Below, piece by piece: positions 1-5,998 of a stretch of 6,183 bases of DNA (position 1 is its first letter; the number at the start of each line of letters is the position of its first letter). Under the pieces are notes generated by a model that saw nothing but the letters and a program-made list of their open reading frames with translations, had not been told where the DNA came from and did no database searches. Origin of the DNA: Candidatus Hermodarchaeota archaeon (GTDB lineage Archaea > Asgardarchaeota > Hermodarchaeia > Hermodarchaeales > Hermodarchaeaceae); assembly GCA_016839995.1 (NCBI GenBank), contig JAEOTD010000058.1, positions 1 to 6,183 on the forward strand, in the 5' to 3' direction. The position numbers and the translations under genes were made by a program.

Positions 1-1110
1 CAATTCATCAGGTTCCATTAATTCATCTGGTGCTGCAAAGAAGCTGACTGTAAAAGCAAAGATGAAGATGAGACTTGAGCCAACCATGAGAGCCGGTCGA
101 AGCCAGATAGCAGACACGCTGAAGAATCCATTGAGCACTTCAACGATGAGAAATGCTGCAGCGAACAGGATGCCAATGATTGAAAGTTTCAGATTTCCGC
201 CGATACCAACTGCAAATTTGACTAGATAAACTATCGCGATAATTCCTAAACAGATATAGTTGATGTAACTAACGTTACCTAGTGTTCCCGCAAAGCCGAT
301 AGGGTCAGGGAATCCCAGATTGAAAGATGCCCCAGAACTTAGGGATAATGAGAAGAATGGAATGAAGGGGTTAAGCACAACCCAAAAGACGATAAAAAAC
401 ACAAATTCTGCGAAACGGATTAACCATAATTTTTGGCTATCAGTGTGTTGAAGTTTGCCACTTTTGTCTAATGTTCCATACGAGAGGTGAAGCAGAGAAC
501 CGATGGCTAAGGCGTTGACAATACAAAGGGATGTAAAGTACATGGGATCGAACAGCAGCCACCAGGAGAGGAAGATAATTCCAGCAATTGCGATGAAGTA
601 CTGGAACCATATTACTGTTAGATAAATTGGTACACTGGCTAAGAGGATGAAGAGAACTATCGTGTAGCCCAGTCGCACTCCTTGACTCTTCTGCCAAATG
701 TTTTCCGATCGGTGAACAAGACGATAGGCTAAGACGAGGGCGGCAAAAACAGCCAAAGGCGGAGAGAAGAAAGGAAAGATGAAGAAAGCAAGGATGATGA
801 GTGTGTTGAAGCTATAGAGCATACGCCATCGGAGAGGAATGAGATTGCCTTTTTTATTCATAATTTCAGAAGCATTGATGGTGCGTTCTCGAAAAATGTA
901 AACAAAAAGAAGCCAAGGAAATGCAAAAGCTACGGGAATGATGATGAAGCGAAAAAGAGTGGAAAGTGGGAATTCGATTAGCCCGGGAATCAGTGGTGCA
1001 AAGTATGAAAGAACAAAGATGAGTAGGATGAAGTAAGCAATCATGCCTATTGCAATTAAGATTGGGAGAAGCAGGGTAGATCGTTTGGCGTGAGGGGAAA
1101 TGAATGACAT
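1..1110 (-). CDS. Multi-pass membrane protein of unknown function, 3' end beyond window
   Basis: The minus strand is open without a stop from an ATG at 1110 down to position 1, giving 370 codons with the C-terminus outside the window. An in-frame stop at 1120-1122 limits upstream extension, so this ATG is the likely start. The product is strongly hydrophobic and rich in Phe, Ile and Leu. I count roughly nine or ten membrane segments, near residues 12-38, 50-73, 98-130 (perhaps two), 148-168, 169-188, 191-209, 230-255, 282-300, 308-330 and 338-360. The loops are short; the most polar ones are near residues 74-97, 131-147 and 210-229. I see no cleavable signal peptide, soluble domain or catalytic motif. 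I do not recognise the family. It is divergent from the inositol phosphate synthase gene, which makes a role in the envelope or in lipid handling conceivable but not shown. That it is a real coding sequence is well supported by length and composition. Confidence 0.85.
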   Translation of the reverse strand, partial: MSFISPHAKRSTLLLPILIAIGMIAYFILLIFVLSYFAPLIPGLIEFPLSTLFRFIIIPVAFAFPWLLFVYIFRERTINASEIMNKKGNLIPLRWRMLYSFNTLIILAFFIFPFFSPPLAVFAALVLAYRLVHRSENIWQKSQGVRLGYTIVLFILLASVPIYLTVIWFQYFIAIAGIIFLSWWLLFDPMYFTSLCIVNALAIGSLLHLSYGTLDKSGKLQHTDSQKLWLIRFAEFVFFIVFWVVLNPFIPFFSLSLSSGASFNLGFPDPIGFAGTLGNVSYINYICLGIIAIVYLVKFAVGIGGNLKLSIIGILFAAAFLIVEVLNGFFSVSAIWLRPALMVGSSLIFIFAFTVSFFAAPDELMEPDEL

Positions 1111-1142
1111 GACTGCTCGCTAGCGTTTTAGAGAATTCACCG

Positions 1143-1150
1143 TTTTTAAC
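1143..1150 (-). promoter_or_regulatory. Possible TATA-like element for the membrane protein gene
   Basis: Read on the minus strand, the sequence is GTTAAAAACG, centred about 36 bases before the ATG at 1110. Archaeal transcription usually starts about 25 bases after the TATA centre, which would leave a leader of about 10 bases. The match is weak. A second AT-rich patch (CTCTAAAACG, about 1125-1134) lies too close to the start codon to be preferred. Confidence 0.3.
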
Positions 1151-1219
1151 TTGCTGGCTATAGTGTACATTTGATGCAAAAGAGGAGAAATGCTTAAATG
1201 GTGTTCTCAGCTTAGACGC

Positions 1220-1228
1220 CTATATACT
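1220..1228 (+). promoter_or_regulatory. Archaeal TATA box for inositol-1-phosphate synthase
   Basis: CTATATACT is a good archaeal TATA box. Counting about 26 bases from its centre predicts a transcript start near 1250, almost on top of the first possible start codons (GTG 1254, ATG 1260, ATG 1263). The mRNA is therefore expected to be leaderless or nearly so, which agrees with the lack of a Shine-Dalgarno sequence just upstream. A GAGGAG at 1182-1187 lies upstream of the TATA box and would not be transcribed from this promoter. Confidence 0.6.
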
Positions 1229-1259
1229 TTACAACCATAAACTATGTTACACGGTGAAA

Positions 1260-2345
1260 ATGATGGGACCGATCAAAGTTGCCATTGCAGGGCTTGGAAA
1301 TTGTGCTTCAGCTCTTGTTCAGGGCATCCACTACTACAGAAACGTAACAGGAAAAGAGAACCGAGTCACTGGTCTGATGCATCCATCTTTTGGTGAATAC
1401 TTACCCCGGGACATCGAGTTTGTTGCCGCGTTTGAAGTAAATGCTGGAAAAATCGGGAAAGATATTAGTGAGGCAATTTTCGTCAATCCCAATTGCGTCA
1501 TCAAGTTTTCTGATACACCATCACTGGGAGTTAAGGTTCTTCCCGCACCAATTATGGATGGAGTCGCAGAACACATGTTTGACACCTTTGATGTGTACGA
1601 CCCAAAGGAAACCACCCCTGTTGATGTTACTGAAGAGCTTCGGAATTCAAACGCAGAAATTTTAGTGAACTTCCTTCCAGTAGGAAGTGCTGAAGCCTCC
1701 CGTTATTATGCCCAGGCAGCCTTAGACGCGGGATGCGGTTTCATTAACTGTATTCCCGAATTCATTGTTTCAGATTCAGGATGGCAGGAAAAATATCGCA
1801 AAGCAGGTCTGCCCATGGCAGGAGATGACATCAAAAGCCAGGTGGGTGCAACCATTCTCCATCGAGTAATCGCCCAACTATTATCAGACCGAGGAATCGA
1901 GATAGATGAAACGTACCAACTCAACATCGGTGGAAACACAGATTTCGAAAATATGACTGCAGAACACCGACTAGCGAGTAAACGCATTAGCAAGACTGAG
2001 GCAGTAACTAGCATTTTAGATTATCCTGTACCTACGCGTATAGGTCCTAGCGATTATGTTCCATTCTTGGATGATACCAAGATATGTTACATCCATGCGC
2101 AAGGAAAGAAATGGGGTGGTATGCCTATTCACATTGCATTGAAACTCTCTGTGGAAGATTCACCGAACAGCGCAGGGGTTGTAGCTGATGTAATTCGAGC
2201 CACCAAAATCGCCTTAGACCGTGGAACCAGTGGCCCCCTCATGAGCATCTCAGCCTATTCATTTAAACACCCTCCAGAGCAAATCGAAGATAGTGTCGCC
2301 AAATTACGGGTCGAGGAGTACATTCGAGGAAGTCGCGAACGTTAG
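1260..2345 (+). CDS. Myo-inositol-1-phosphate synthase
   Basis: This enzyme converts D-glucose 6-phosphate to 1L-myo-inositol 1-phosphate with bound NAD+, in the cytoplasm. In archaea the product feeds archaetidylinositol lipids and, in some species, inositol-based solutes. Residue numbers here count from the GTG at 1254 (363 residues). The N-terminal Rossmann loop is GLGNCASAL at residues 13-21. The family signature GDDIKSQVGAT is at 190-200 and contains a conserved active-site lysine (K194). The family-typical segments IGGNTDFENM (225-234), ISKTEAVTS (245-253) and QGKKWGGMPIHIALKLSVED (283-302) follow. The length matches the short actinobacterial/archaeal form (about 360-390 residues) rather than the longer eukaryotic enzyme. 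The start is ambiguous among GTG 1254, ATG 1260 and ATG 1263; I report ATG 1260 because ATG is the commoner initiator and nothing downstream of it is lost. The gene ends 15 bases from the stop of the convergent regulator gene. Confidence 0.95.
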   Translation: MMGPIKVAIAGLGNCASALVQGIHYYRNVTGKENRVTGLMHPSFGEYLPRDIEFVAAFEVNAGKIGKDISEAIFVNPNCVIKFSDTPSLGVKVLPAPIMDGVAEHMFDTFDVYDPKETTPVDVTEELRNSNAEILVNFLPVGSAEASRYYAQAALDAGCGFINCIPEFIVSDSGWQEKYRKAGLPMAGDDIKSQVGATILHRVIAQLLSDRGIEIDETYQLNIGGNTDFENMTAEHRLASKRISKTEAVTSILDYPVPTRIGPSDYVPFLDDTKICYIHAQGKKWGGMPIHIALKLSVEDSPNSAGVVADVIRATKIALDRGTSGPLMSISAYSFKHPPEQIEDSVAKLRVEEYIRGSRER

Positions 2346-2354
2346 CGAATACCC

Positions 2355-2359
2355 TTTTT
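2355..2359 (+). terminator. Short T-tract after inositol-1-phosphate synthase
   Basis: A run of five T follows the stop codon by 9 bases. Archaeal RNA polymerase often terminates at oligo-T without a hairpin, so this is a plausible but minimal terminator. It sits between two convergent genes. There is no matching T-run just past the regulator's stop on the minus strand. Confidence 0.35.
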
Positions 2360-2360
2360 A

Positions 2361-2558
2361 TCAATCGTCACTTGATTGGGGCATTGTTAATGGTGATCCT
2401 GAAATCCAGAGTTCGCGTTTGAGAAGATCACGGATAGCCACACGAATTGCTTCACTTCTCGTCGGATATGTACCCCGATCAACCAGGGTGTCTAATCCTC
2501 GAACATAGGCTTTGGGGAGTTTGACTGAGACCAAATGCAAGCGTATTACCCGGGACAT
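2361..2558 (-). CDS. Ribbon-helix-helix (CopG/Arc-type) DNA-binding regulator
   Basis: This 65-residue protein fits the ribbon-helix-helix fold. A short basic strand at about residues 4-13 (VIRLHLVSVK) would insert into the DNA major groove in the dimer. Helix A spans about 15-28 (PKAYVRGLDTLVDR), then comes the turn GTYPTRSEA, and helix B spans about 33-49 (TRSEAIRVAIRDLLKRE). The phrase TRSEAIRxAIRDLL is typical of small archaeal regulators of this kind. The last 15 residues are polar and probably disordered. The ATG lies at the start predicted from the upstream TATA box, so the message should be leaderless. The gene is divergent from tes and convergent with the inositol phosphate synthase gene, so it could regulate itself and tes. 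The target is inferred, not shown. An antitoxin role is less likely because no toxin-like small gene adjoins it. Confidence 0.82.
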   Translation of the reverse strand: MSRVIRLHLVSVKLPKAYVRGLDTLVDRGTYPTRSEAIRVAIRDLLKRELWISGSPLTMPQSSDD

Positions 2559-2574
2559 ACCCTGACCTATACCC
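2547..2574. repeat. Three spaced TACCC direct repeats over the regulator start; candidate operator
   Basis: TACCC occurs at 2547-2551, 2558-2562 and 2570-2574, so the copies are 11 and 12 bases apart, about one helical turn each. The last two copies extend to ATACCC. Together they span the predicted transcript start and first codons of the ribbon-helix-helix gene. Such regulators commonly bind tandem short sites spaced about one turn apart and repress their own genes. The first copy lies inside coding sequence, and motifs of five bases recur easily by chance, so this remains a candidate. Confidence 0.35.
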
Positions 2575-2576
2575 AG

Positions 2577-2594
2577 ATATTATAAAAACGCTTT
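2577..2594 (-). promoter_or_regulatory. BRE/TATA promoter of the ribbon-helix-helix gene
   Basis: On the minus strand a purine-rich GAAAGCG precedes TTTTTATAATAT. The TATA centre near 2583 lies about 25 bases before the ATG at 2558, the expected distance for a leaderless archaeal message. The purine-rich BRE-like side favours minus-strand polarity. The same AT-rich core could be read as TTATAAAA on the plus strand, which would give tes a leader of about 108 bases, but no good BRE is seen on that side. Confidence 0.6.
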
Positions 2595-2634
2595 CGCCCT
2601 GTTCGAAACCTGCCTTCTCCTACTCGGATTCTTC

Positions 2635-2650
2635 GGAAAAGCCTTTTAAG
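2635..2650 (+). promoter_or_regulatory. BRE/TATA-like promoter of tes
   Basis: GGAAAAG followed by CCTTTTAAG resembles a BRE joined to an archaeal TATA box, centred near 2647. The predicted transcript start is around 2672, leaving a leader of about 46 bases before the ATG at 2719. That leader contains an inverted-repeat cluster and a GGAG ribosome site. The TATA match is moderate. Confidence 0.45.
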
Positions 2651-2677
2651 ACACCCAAGAGGAAACACTACAAACTC

Positions 2678-2699
2678 ACCACTAATGAGTGGTAACCAC
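2678..2699. repeat. Overlapping ACCAC/GTGGT inverted repeats in the tes leader; candidate operator or hairpin
   Basis: ACCACT (2678-2683) and AGTGGT (2688-2693) form a perfect 6-base inverted repeat around AATG. The second arm is reused in a shorter palindrome, GTGGT (2689-2693), A, ACCAC (2695-2699). The three half-sites overlap so that only one pairing can form in RNA at a time. The cluster starts a few bases after the predicted transcript start and ends just before the GGAG at 2703-2706. It could be a repressor site or an RNA element affecting ribosome access. Confidence 0.4.
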
Positions 2700-2702
2700 A
2701 AA

Positions 2703-2706
2703 GGAG
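2703..2706 (+). promoter_or_regulatory. Possible Shine-Dalgarno GGAG before tes
   Basis: GGAG (within AAGGAGCG) lies 12 bases before the ATG at 2719, somewhat longer than ideal spacing. It lies downstream of the alternative GTG at 2689, so it supports ATG 2719 over GTG 2689 as the start. Confidence 0.4.
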
Positions 2707-2718
2707 CGATTATTCACA

Positions 2719-4236
2719 ATGGAAAAAATGCCGCCCAAAGAACTACCTTACACCACCAAGTCAGTGTGCCCTGAATGTACTAAAGTTATTGAAGCCACCA
2801 TTTATGAAGAAGATGGCAAAGTGATGATTAAGAAAACGTGTGGAGAACACGGGGAATACACTGATACATACTGGTCAAGTGTAGATCAGTTCAACCGGGC
2901 TTTTGAATTCGCCTATCGAGGAATAGGCCTGGATAACCCGCGAACCGAAACAGTTCATGGATGTCCCAATGATTGCGGTCTTTGTCCGAATCATCGAACC
3001 CATACAAATCTAGCACTCATTGATGTCACCAATCGATGTAACCTTGAATGTCCTATTTGTTTTGCACACGCCGGGAAAGCCGGGTATGTGTATGAACCGA
3101 CTCTTGACGAAATTCGTGGAATGCTAGAAAACCTACGTGCCAATGAACCTGTTCCTGCCCCTGCAGTGCAATTTGCAGGTGGTGAACCAACAATGCGGGC
3201 AGATTTACCTGAAATCATAAAAATGGCAAAGGAAGTAGGTTTCCCTCACGTCCAAATTGCAACTAATGGTCTATTACTTGGACAAAAGGGGTATGTAAAG
3301 AAATTAGTTGAAGCAGGTTTAAGCACTGCTTATCTACAATTTGATGGCGTAACAAAGGAGCCATACATTGCAGCACGCGGTGTGAACTTACTTTCACAAA
3401 AACTCAAAGCCCTTGAACGTTGTCGAGAAGAGGGGCTACACAGTATTGTATTAGTCCCCACGCTGGTGCGTGGAGTAAACGATCATCAGGTTGGTGATAT
3501 CATTCGGTTTGCCGTTGAAAATCACGATATCGTTCGATGCATCAATTTCCAACCTGTGGCCATTACGGGTCGAATTGATGCTGAAAAGCGTAAAGAGATG
3601 CGCATCACTATTCCTGATTTGAACTGCCTTGCAGACGAGCAAACTGATGGACAGATTAAACCATCCGACTGGTACCCTGTGCCGTTTGTTATGCCATTTT
3701 CACGGGCGTTGGGTGCACTCCAAGGATCACCAATGGTTGAATTTTCTGAACACCCCGCTTGTGGAATGGCTACATTCATTGTTATTGAAGATGATGGTAG
3801 CTGGGCACCCATTACCAAGTATGTCGAGGTCGAAAAATTCCTCGGTACGCTTGAGAAGATGGCAAAAGACTTCGAAAAAGGAAAACAGTGGCGTGGAAAG
3901 ATGCGCGGAGTCATGGGAGCTATGCGCTTTTTCAAGAAACGAGGAATGCTCATGAGTCTTGCCAACAACTTGCTCAGGAAGAAAGACTACGATGCACTAG
4001 CAGAATTCATGAAACGCATTATTATGATTGGTTCTATGCACTTCATGGATCCGTACAATTTCGATCTTGAACGTGTAGAGCGATGTGGAATCCATTATGC
4101 AATTCCCGATGGACGAATTGTACCCTTTTGCTCAATGAATTCTTTCCATAGGGCAACGATTGAGAAGAAATTTGCTATTTCCGTTGAAGAATGGCAAGAA
4201 ACTCATCCGGGTAAGAAGCTAAACGCCCCTGCATAG
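2719..4236 (+). CDS. tes: Tetraether lipid synthase (radical SAM, Tes / GDGT-MAS family)
   Basis: Tes joins the terminal methyl carbons of two phytanyl-type chains of archaeol lipids by radical chemistry. This forms the biphytanyl chains of macrocyclic archaeol and membrane-spanning tetraethers (GDGTs), at the cytoplasmic membrane. From ATG 2719 the protein is 505 residues, close to the Methanocaldococcus homologue as I recall it (about 506). An N-terminal metal-site pattern has Cys17, Cys20, Cys41 and His44. A second cysteine cluster, CPNDCGLC, is at 82-89. The radical SAM motif CNLECPIC at 107-114 holds the SAM-binding [4Fe-4S] cluster, and GGEPT at 154-158 is the usual SAM-binding segment. 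Late cysteines 348, 456 and 471 could ligate a further cluster. This multi-cluster layout distinguishes Tes from simpler radical SAM enzymes. A GTG at 2689 could extend it by ten residues but lies inside a palindrome. The gene neighbours inositol-1-phosphate synthase, consistent with a lipid locus. Confidence 0.9.
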   Translation: MEKMPPKELPYTTKSVCPECTKVIEATIYEEDGKVMIKKTCGEHGEYTDTYWSSVDQFNRAFEFAYRGIGLDNPRTETVHGCPNDCGLCPNHRTHTNLALIDVTNRCNLECPICFAHAGKAGYVYEPTLDEIRGMLENLRANEPVPAPAVQFAGGEPTMRADLPEIIKMAKEVGFPHVQIATNGLLLGQKGYVKKLVEAGLSTAYLQFDGVTKEPYIAARGVNLLSQKLKALERCREEGLHSIVLVPTLVRGVNDHQVGDIIRFAVENHDIVRCINFQPVAITGRIDAEKRKEMRITIPDLNCLADEQTDGQIKPSDWYPVPFVMPFSRALGALQGSPMVEFSEHPACGMATFIVIEDDGSWAPITKYVEVEKFLGTLEKMAKDFEKGKQWRGKMRGVMGAMRFFKKRGMLMSLANNLLRKKDYDALAEFMKRIIMIGSMHFMDPYNFDLERVERCGIHYAIPDGRIVPFCSMNSFHRATIEKKFAISVEEWQETHPGKKLNAPA

Positions 4237-4254
4237 GTGTTTGCTTCAACCCCA

Positions 4255-4268
4255 CTCTTTTATTTTCC
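4255..4268 (+). terminator. T-rich tract after tes
   Basis: CTCTTTTATTTTCC begins 18 bases after the tes stop and has two runs of four T, as in archaeal intrinsic terminators. It also lies about 38 bases before the DUF99 start, so it could instead act as a poor TATA-like element for that gene. The two readings cannot be separated by eye. Confidence 0.4.
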
Positions 4269-4299
4269 AGTTCGTGCTTACTAGAACCGGCGTTGAATT

Positions 4300-4884
4300 T
4301 TGACTGCGGAAAAGGCATTATTGAAACCTGCTTCACGGTTCCTAGGAATTGCGGAAAGCGGGATGATGGGTGCGAGCCATTCGATTCTTGGGGGCGTTGT
4401 GATACGTCGGGATTTACTGATTGACGGAATGGTTTGGGACCGTGCTACAATCCGAGGCTCTGATTCTACCGAGACAATTCTTCGGATGGTAAAGCGTCTG
4501 GACCGCACGGATATCAACGGCATTATGCTTCATGGCACTGTCATTGCAGGATACAACATAATTGATATGGCACGGCTAGTTCAGGAAACTTCATTGCCTG
4601 TAATTAGTGTCACTAAACAGCCTCAAGAAGATTTGAAGAGTCATCTTCAATCAACGTTTCCTTCTAATTGGGAACACCGATGGAAAATTGCACAACAGAA
4701 TGGTGAAATTAAGGCTTTAAAAATAAAAGCCAACTCCTGTGTTTATGTGCAATACAAGAAATGCGAATACGAAGCGGTGAAAGGAATAATCAAAGGATTC
4801 ACTCATTTTGGTACAGTTCCCGAACCTGTTCGTGTGGCACGTTTGTTTTCTCGGTCCTTAATTAATGCTGAAAAACAAAAGTAA
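4300..4884 (+). CDS. DUF99 / UPF0215 family protein (endonuclease dU-like fold)
   Basis: This 194-residue protein matches the archaeal DUF99/UPF0215 family, which has an endonuclease V-like fold and includes proteins named endonuclease dU that act on uracil-containing DNA. Family landmarks in order are KPASRFLGIAES (9-20), GGVVIRRDLLIDG (31-43), GSDSTETI (53-60), INGIMLHGTVIAGYNIIDM (72-90), LPVISV (99-104) and the C-terminal PEPVRVARLF (174-183). In canonical members the first landmark reads about LGIDD and the fourth about LDG; here they are LGIAES and LHG, so two usual acidic positions are changed. I recall a GIAES-type archaeal subgroup, so this may be a subfamily trait. The start is a TTG; an in-frame stop at 4294-4296 blocks extension, and the next ATG (4363) would remove the conserved LGIAES strand. 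It lies 63 bases after tes on the same strand and may be cotranscribed. The biochemical role is uncertain. Confidence 0.85.
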   Translation: MTAEKALLKPASRFLGIAESGMMGASHSILGGVVIRRDLLIDGMVWDRATIRGSDSTETILRMVKRLDRTDINGIMLHGTVIAGYNIIDMARLVQETSLPVISVTKQPQEDLKSHLQSTFPSNWEHRWKIAQQNGEIKALKIKANSCVYVQYKKCEYEAVKGIIKGFTHFGTVPEPVRVARLFSRSLINAEKQK

Positions 4885-4886
4885 AA
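4871..4886 (-). terminator. T-rich tract after the Orc1/Cdc6-like gene
   Basis: On the minus strand the sequence is TTTTACTTTTGTTTTT, beginning 18 bases after the ATPase stop codon. It is a convincing archaeal oligo-T terminator and lies inside the 3' end of the convergent DUF99 gene. Transcripts of the two genes would therefore overlap slightly. Confidence 0.5.
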
Positions 4887-4903
4887 CCTGTACCTCTTTG
4901 TGA

Positions 4904-5998
4904 CTAGGGGTCGAAACGATATTCACCAAGTAGTAATTCGACGATTTCGAGATATCCTTCTGCAGGAAGGAGTGTGAAATAGTTATTTGCTGTATATCGG
5001 GATTGGAGAAGTAAATCTTGAAAGAGCACCATGTTGAGGGCTCGGGAGAATTGCTGGGAGGAAGAGGAGAATGAGATTTCTTCTGACACCTGCTCAAATT
5101 GGTTGAACAGGTTGACCTTACTGACGTAGATGTGCCCGGGGTGAGTGACGAAGTATTGCCCTATCGCTTGTAAGAGAAGAACTACCGTAGCGTCTAATTC
5201 AGTTAGGCTAGATAGATGCCCACTCCAAAAATCATAATGAAGTGTTCGTGAATTAAGACAAGATTGTCGAATCAAATCAGCTGATATGTGAGAAGGAGTA
5301 CTGATGAGAGGGTGAAGATTTTGGAGTAGTTCAACAACAGTTGCAGGTCGTTGGAAGTCTAAAATACAGATTAAATCCGCCATGAAATCGGTTATTTGAG
5401 AAGGAATAGCTTGAGGAAAAACAACAGCAACTCTTTGTTTTACGATATCTAATAATTGATGATCTGTAAAGGGTTCTAGCTCCAATGCAACGTCAAGAAA
5501 CTGAGACGTATTTGGATCCACTTGGCGAGGGAAATATCGTGGTGCGGTTGCCATTGAAGATATACCGATTTCTTTACACACGTTCAGGAATTTCCCATAG
5601 ACCCCGCTAGTCTGTGCATTGACGTCATCAAACACAAAGACGATTGGCACCTCAGATTTTCGGACAACTCTTTTGAGAAGCGTCCATTGGTCAGAAAGTG
5701 AACTCGAGGGAGTATGAATTGGAAGTAGTGATTGCAACGCATCAGATACAATTTCTGTTGATTGTTTTCCTTCGAACCGAACAAAGGGGCGACGGTATTG
5801 ACCTAATTCGTGTTGACCAAAAAAACGGAGAAGCGTTGTTCTTCCAATTCCAAAACTGCCATGAACTAGAATATTCATTGGCTGTGTAGAAGAAGGCTCA
5901 GGTATTAGATTCGAGAGAGTTGCTAGTTCATGGTCCCGGTGCAGAAGTTTAGCAGGTAAATAATTGGTGTTGTAGAGCGCATCGAAGGAGGTGGCCAT
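4904..5998 (-). CDS. Orc1/Cdc6-like AAA+ ATPase with altered Walker A
   Basis: The 364-residue protein has the layout of archaeal Orc1/Cdc6 initiators. The N-terminal segment LPAKLLHRDHELATL (14-28) resembles the family's P-x-x-L-x-x-R-E-x-E-L opening. The P-loop is GSFGIGRTT (47-55), the Walker B strand IVFVFDDV (119-126), a sensor-1-like strand is near 146-154, and a sensor-2-like helix is QRPATVVELLQNL (216-228). The C-terminal region, about 264-360, would fit a winged helix. Orc1/Cdc6 proteins bind origins and load the replicative helicase. Two things are odd. The invariant Walker A lysine is Arg53 (codon 5840-5842), and the sensor-1 Asn is not evident. ATP use may therefore be weakened or lost. 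It is a little shorter than typical Orc1/Cdc6 (about 380-420), so a divergent paralogue or another AAA+/STAND-type ATPase is possible. The start is supported by a TATA box 38 bases upstream. Confidence 0.72.
   Translation of the reverse strand: MATSFDALYNTNYLPAKLLHRDHELATLSNLIPEPSSTQPMNILVHGSFGIGRTTLLRFFGQHELGQYRRPFVRFEGKQSTEIVSDALQSLLPIHTPSSSLSDQWTLLKRVVRKSEVPIVFVFDDVNAQTSGVYGKFLNVCKEIGISSMATAPRYFPRQVDPNTSQFLDVALELEPFTDHQLLDIVKQRVAVVFPQAIPSQITDFMADLICILDFQRPATVVELLQNLHPLISTPSHISADLIRQSCLNSRTLHYDFWSGHLSSLTELDATVVLLLQAIGQYFVTHPGHIYVSKVNLFNQFEQVSEEISFSSSSQQFSRALNMVLFQDLLLQSRYTANNYFTLLPAEGYLEIVELLLGEYRFDP

Noticed and set aside
440..697. An 85-codon minus-strand open frame
   Set aside because: It lies wholly inside the long membrane protein frame on the same strand and looks like an out-of-frame shadow.
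1118..1125. Perfect 8-base palindrome CGCTAGCG before the membrane protein start
   Set aside because: Too short and isolated to distinguish from chance; no second copy is seen near another promoter in the window.
1190..1240. A 16-codon ATG open frame preceded by GAGGAG, upstream of inositol-1-phosphate synthase
   Set aside because: It spans the TATA box and ends before the predicted transcript start, so it would not be in the message from that promoter. It is too short to support otherwise.
2293..2508. A 71-codon plus-strand open frame across the convergent gene ends
   Set aside because: It overlaps the end of the synthase gene and is antisense to the ribbon-helix-helix gene, which has a clear fold signature and promoter.
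2689..2718. GTG at 2689 as the start of tes
   Set aside because: It lies inside the inverted repeats and upstream of the only Shine-Dalgarno-like sequence. The ATG at 2719 gives the length expected for the family.
3522..3968. A 148-codon open frame antisense to tes
   Set aside because: The tes frame is strongly supported by motifs on the other strand; the antisense product has no recognisable features.
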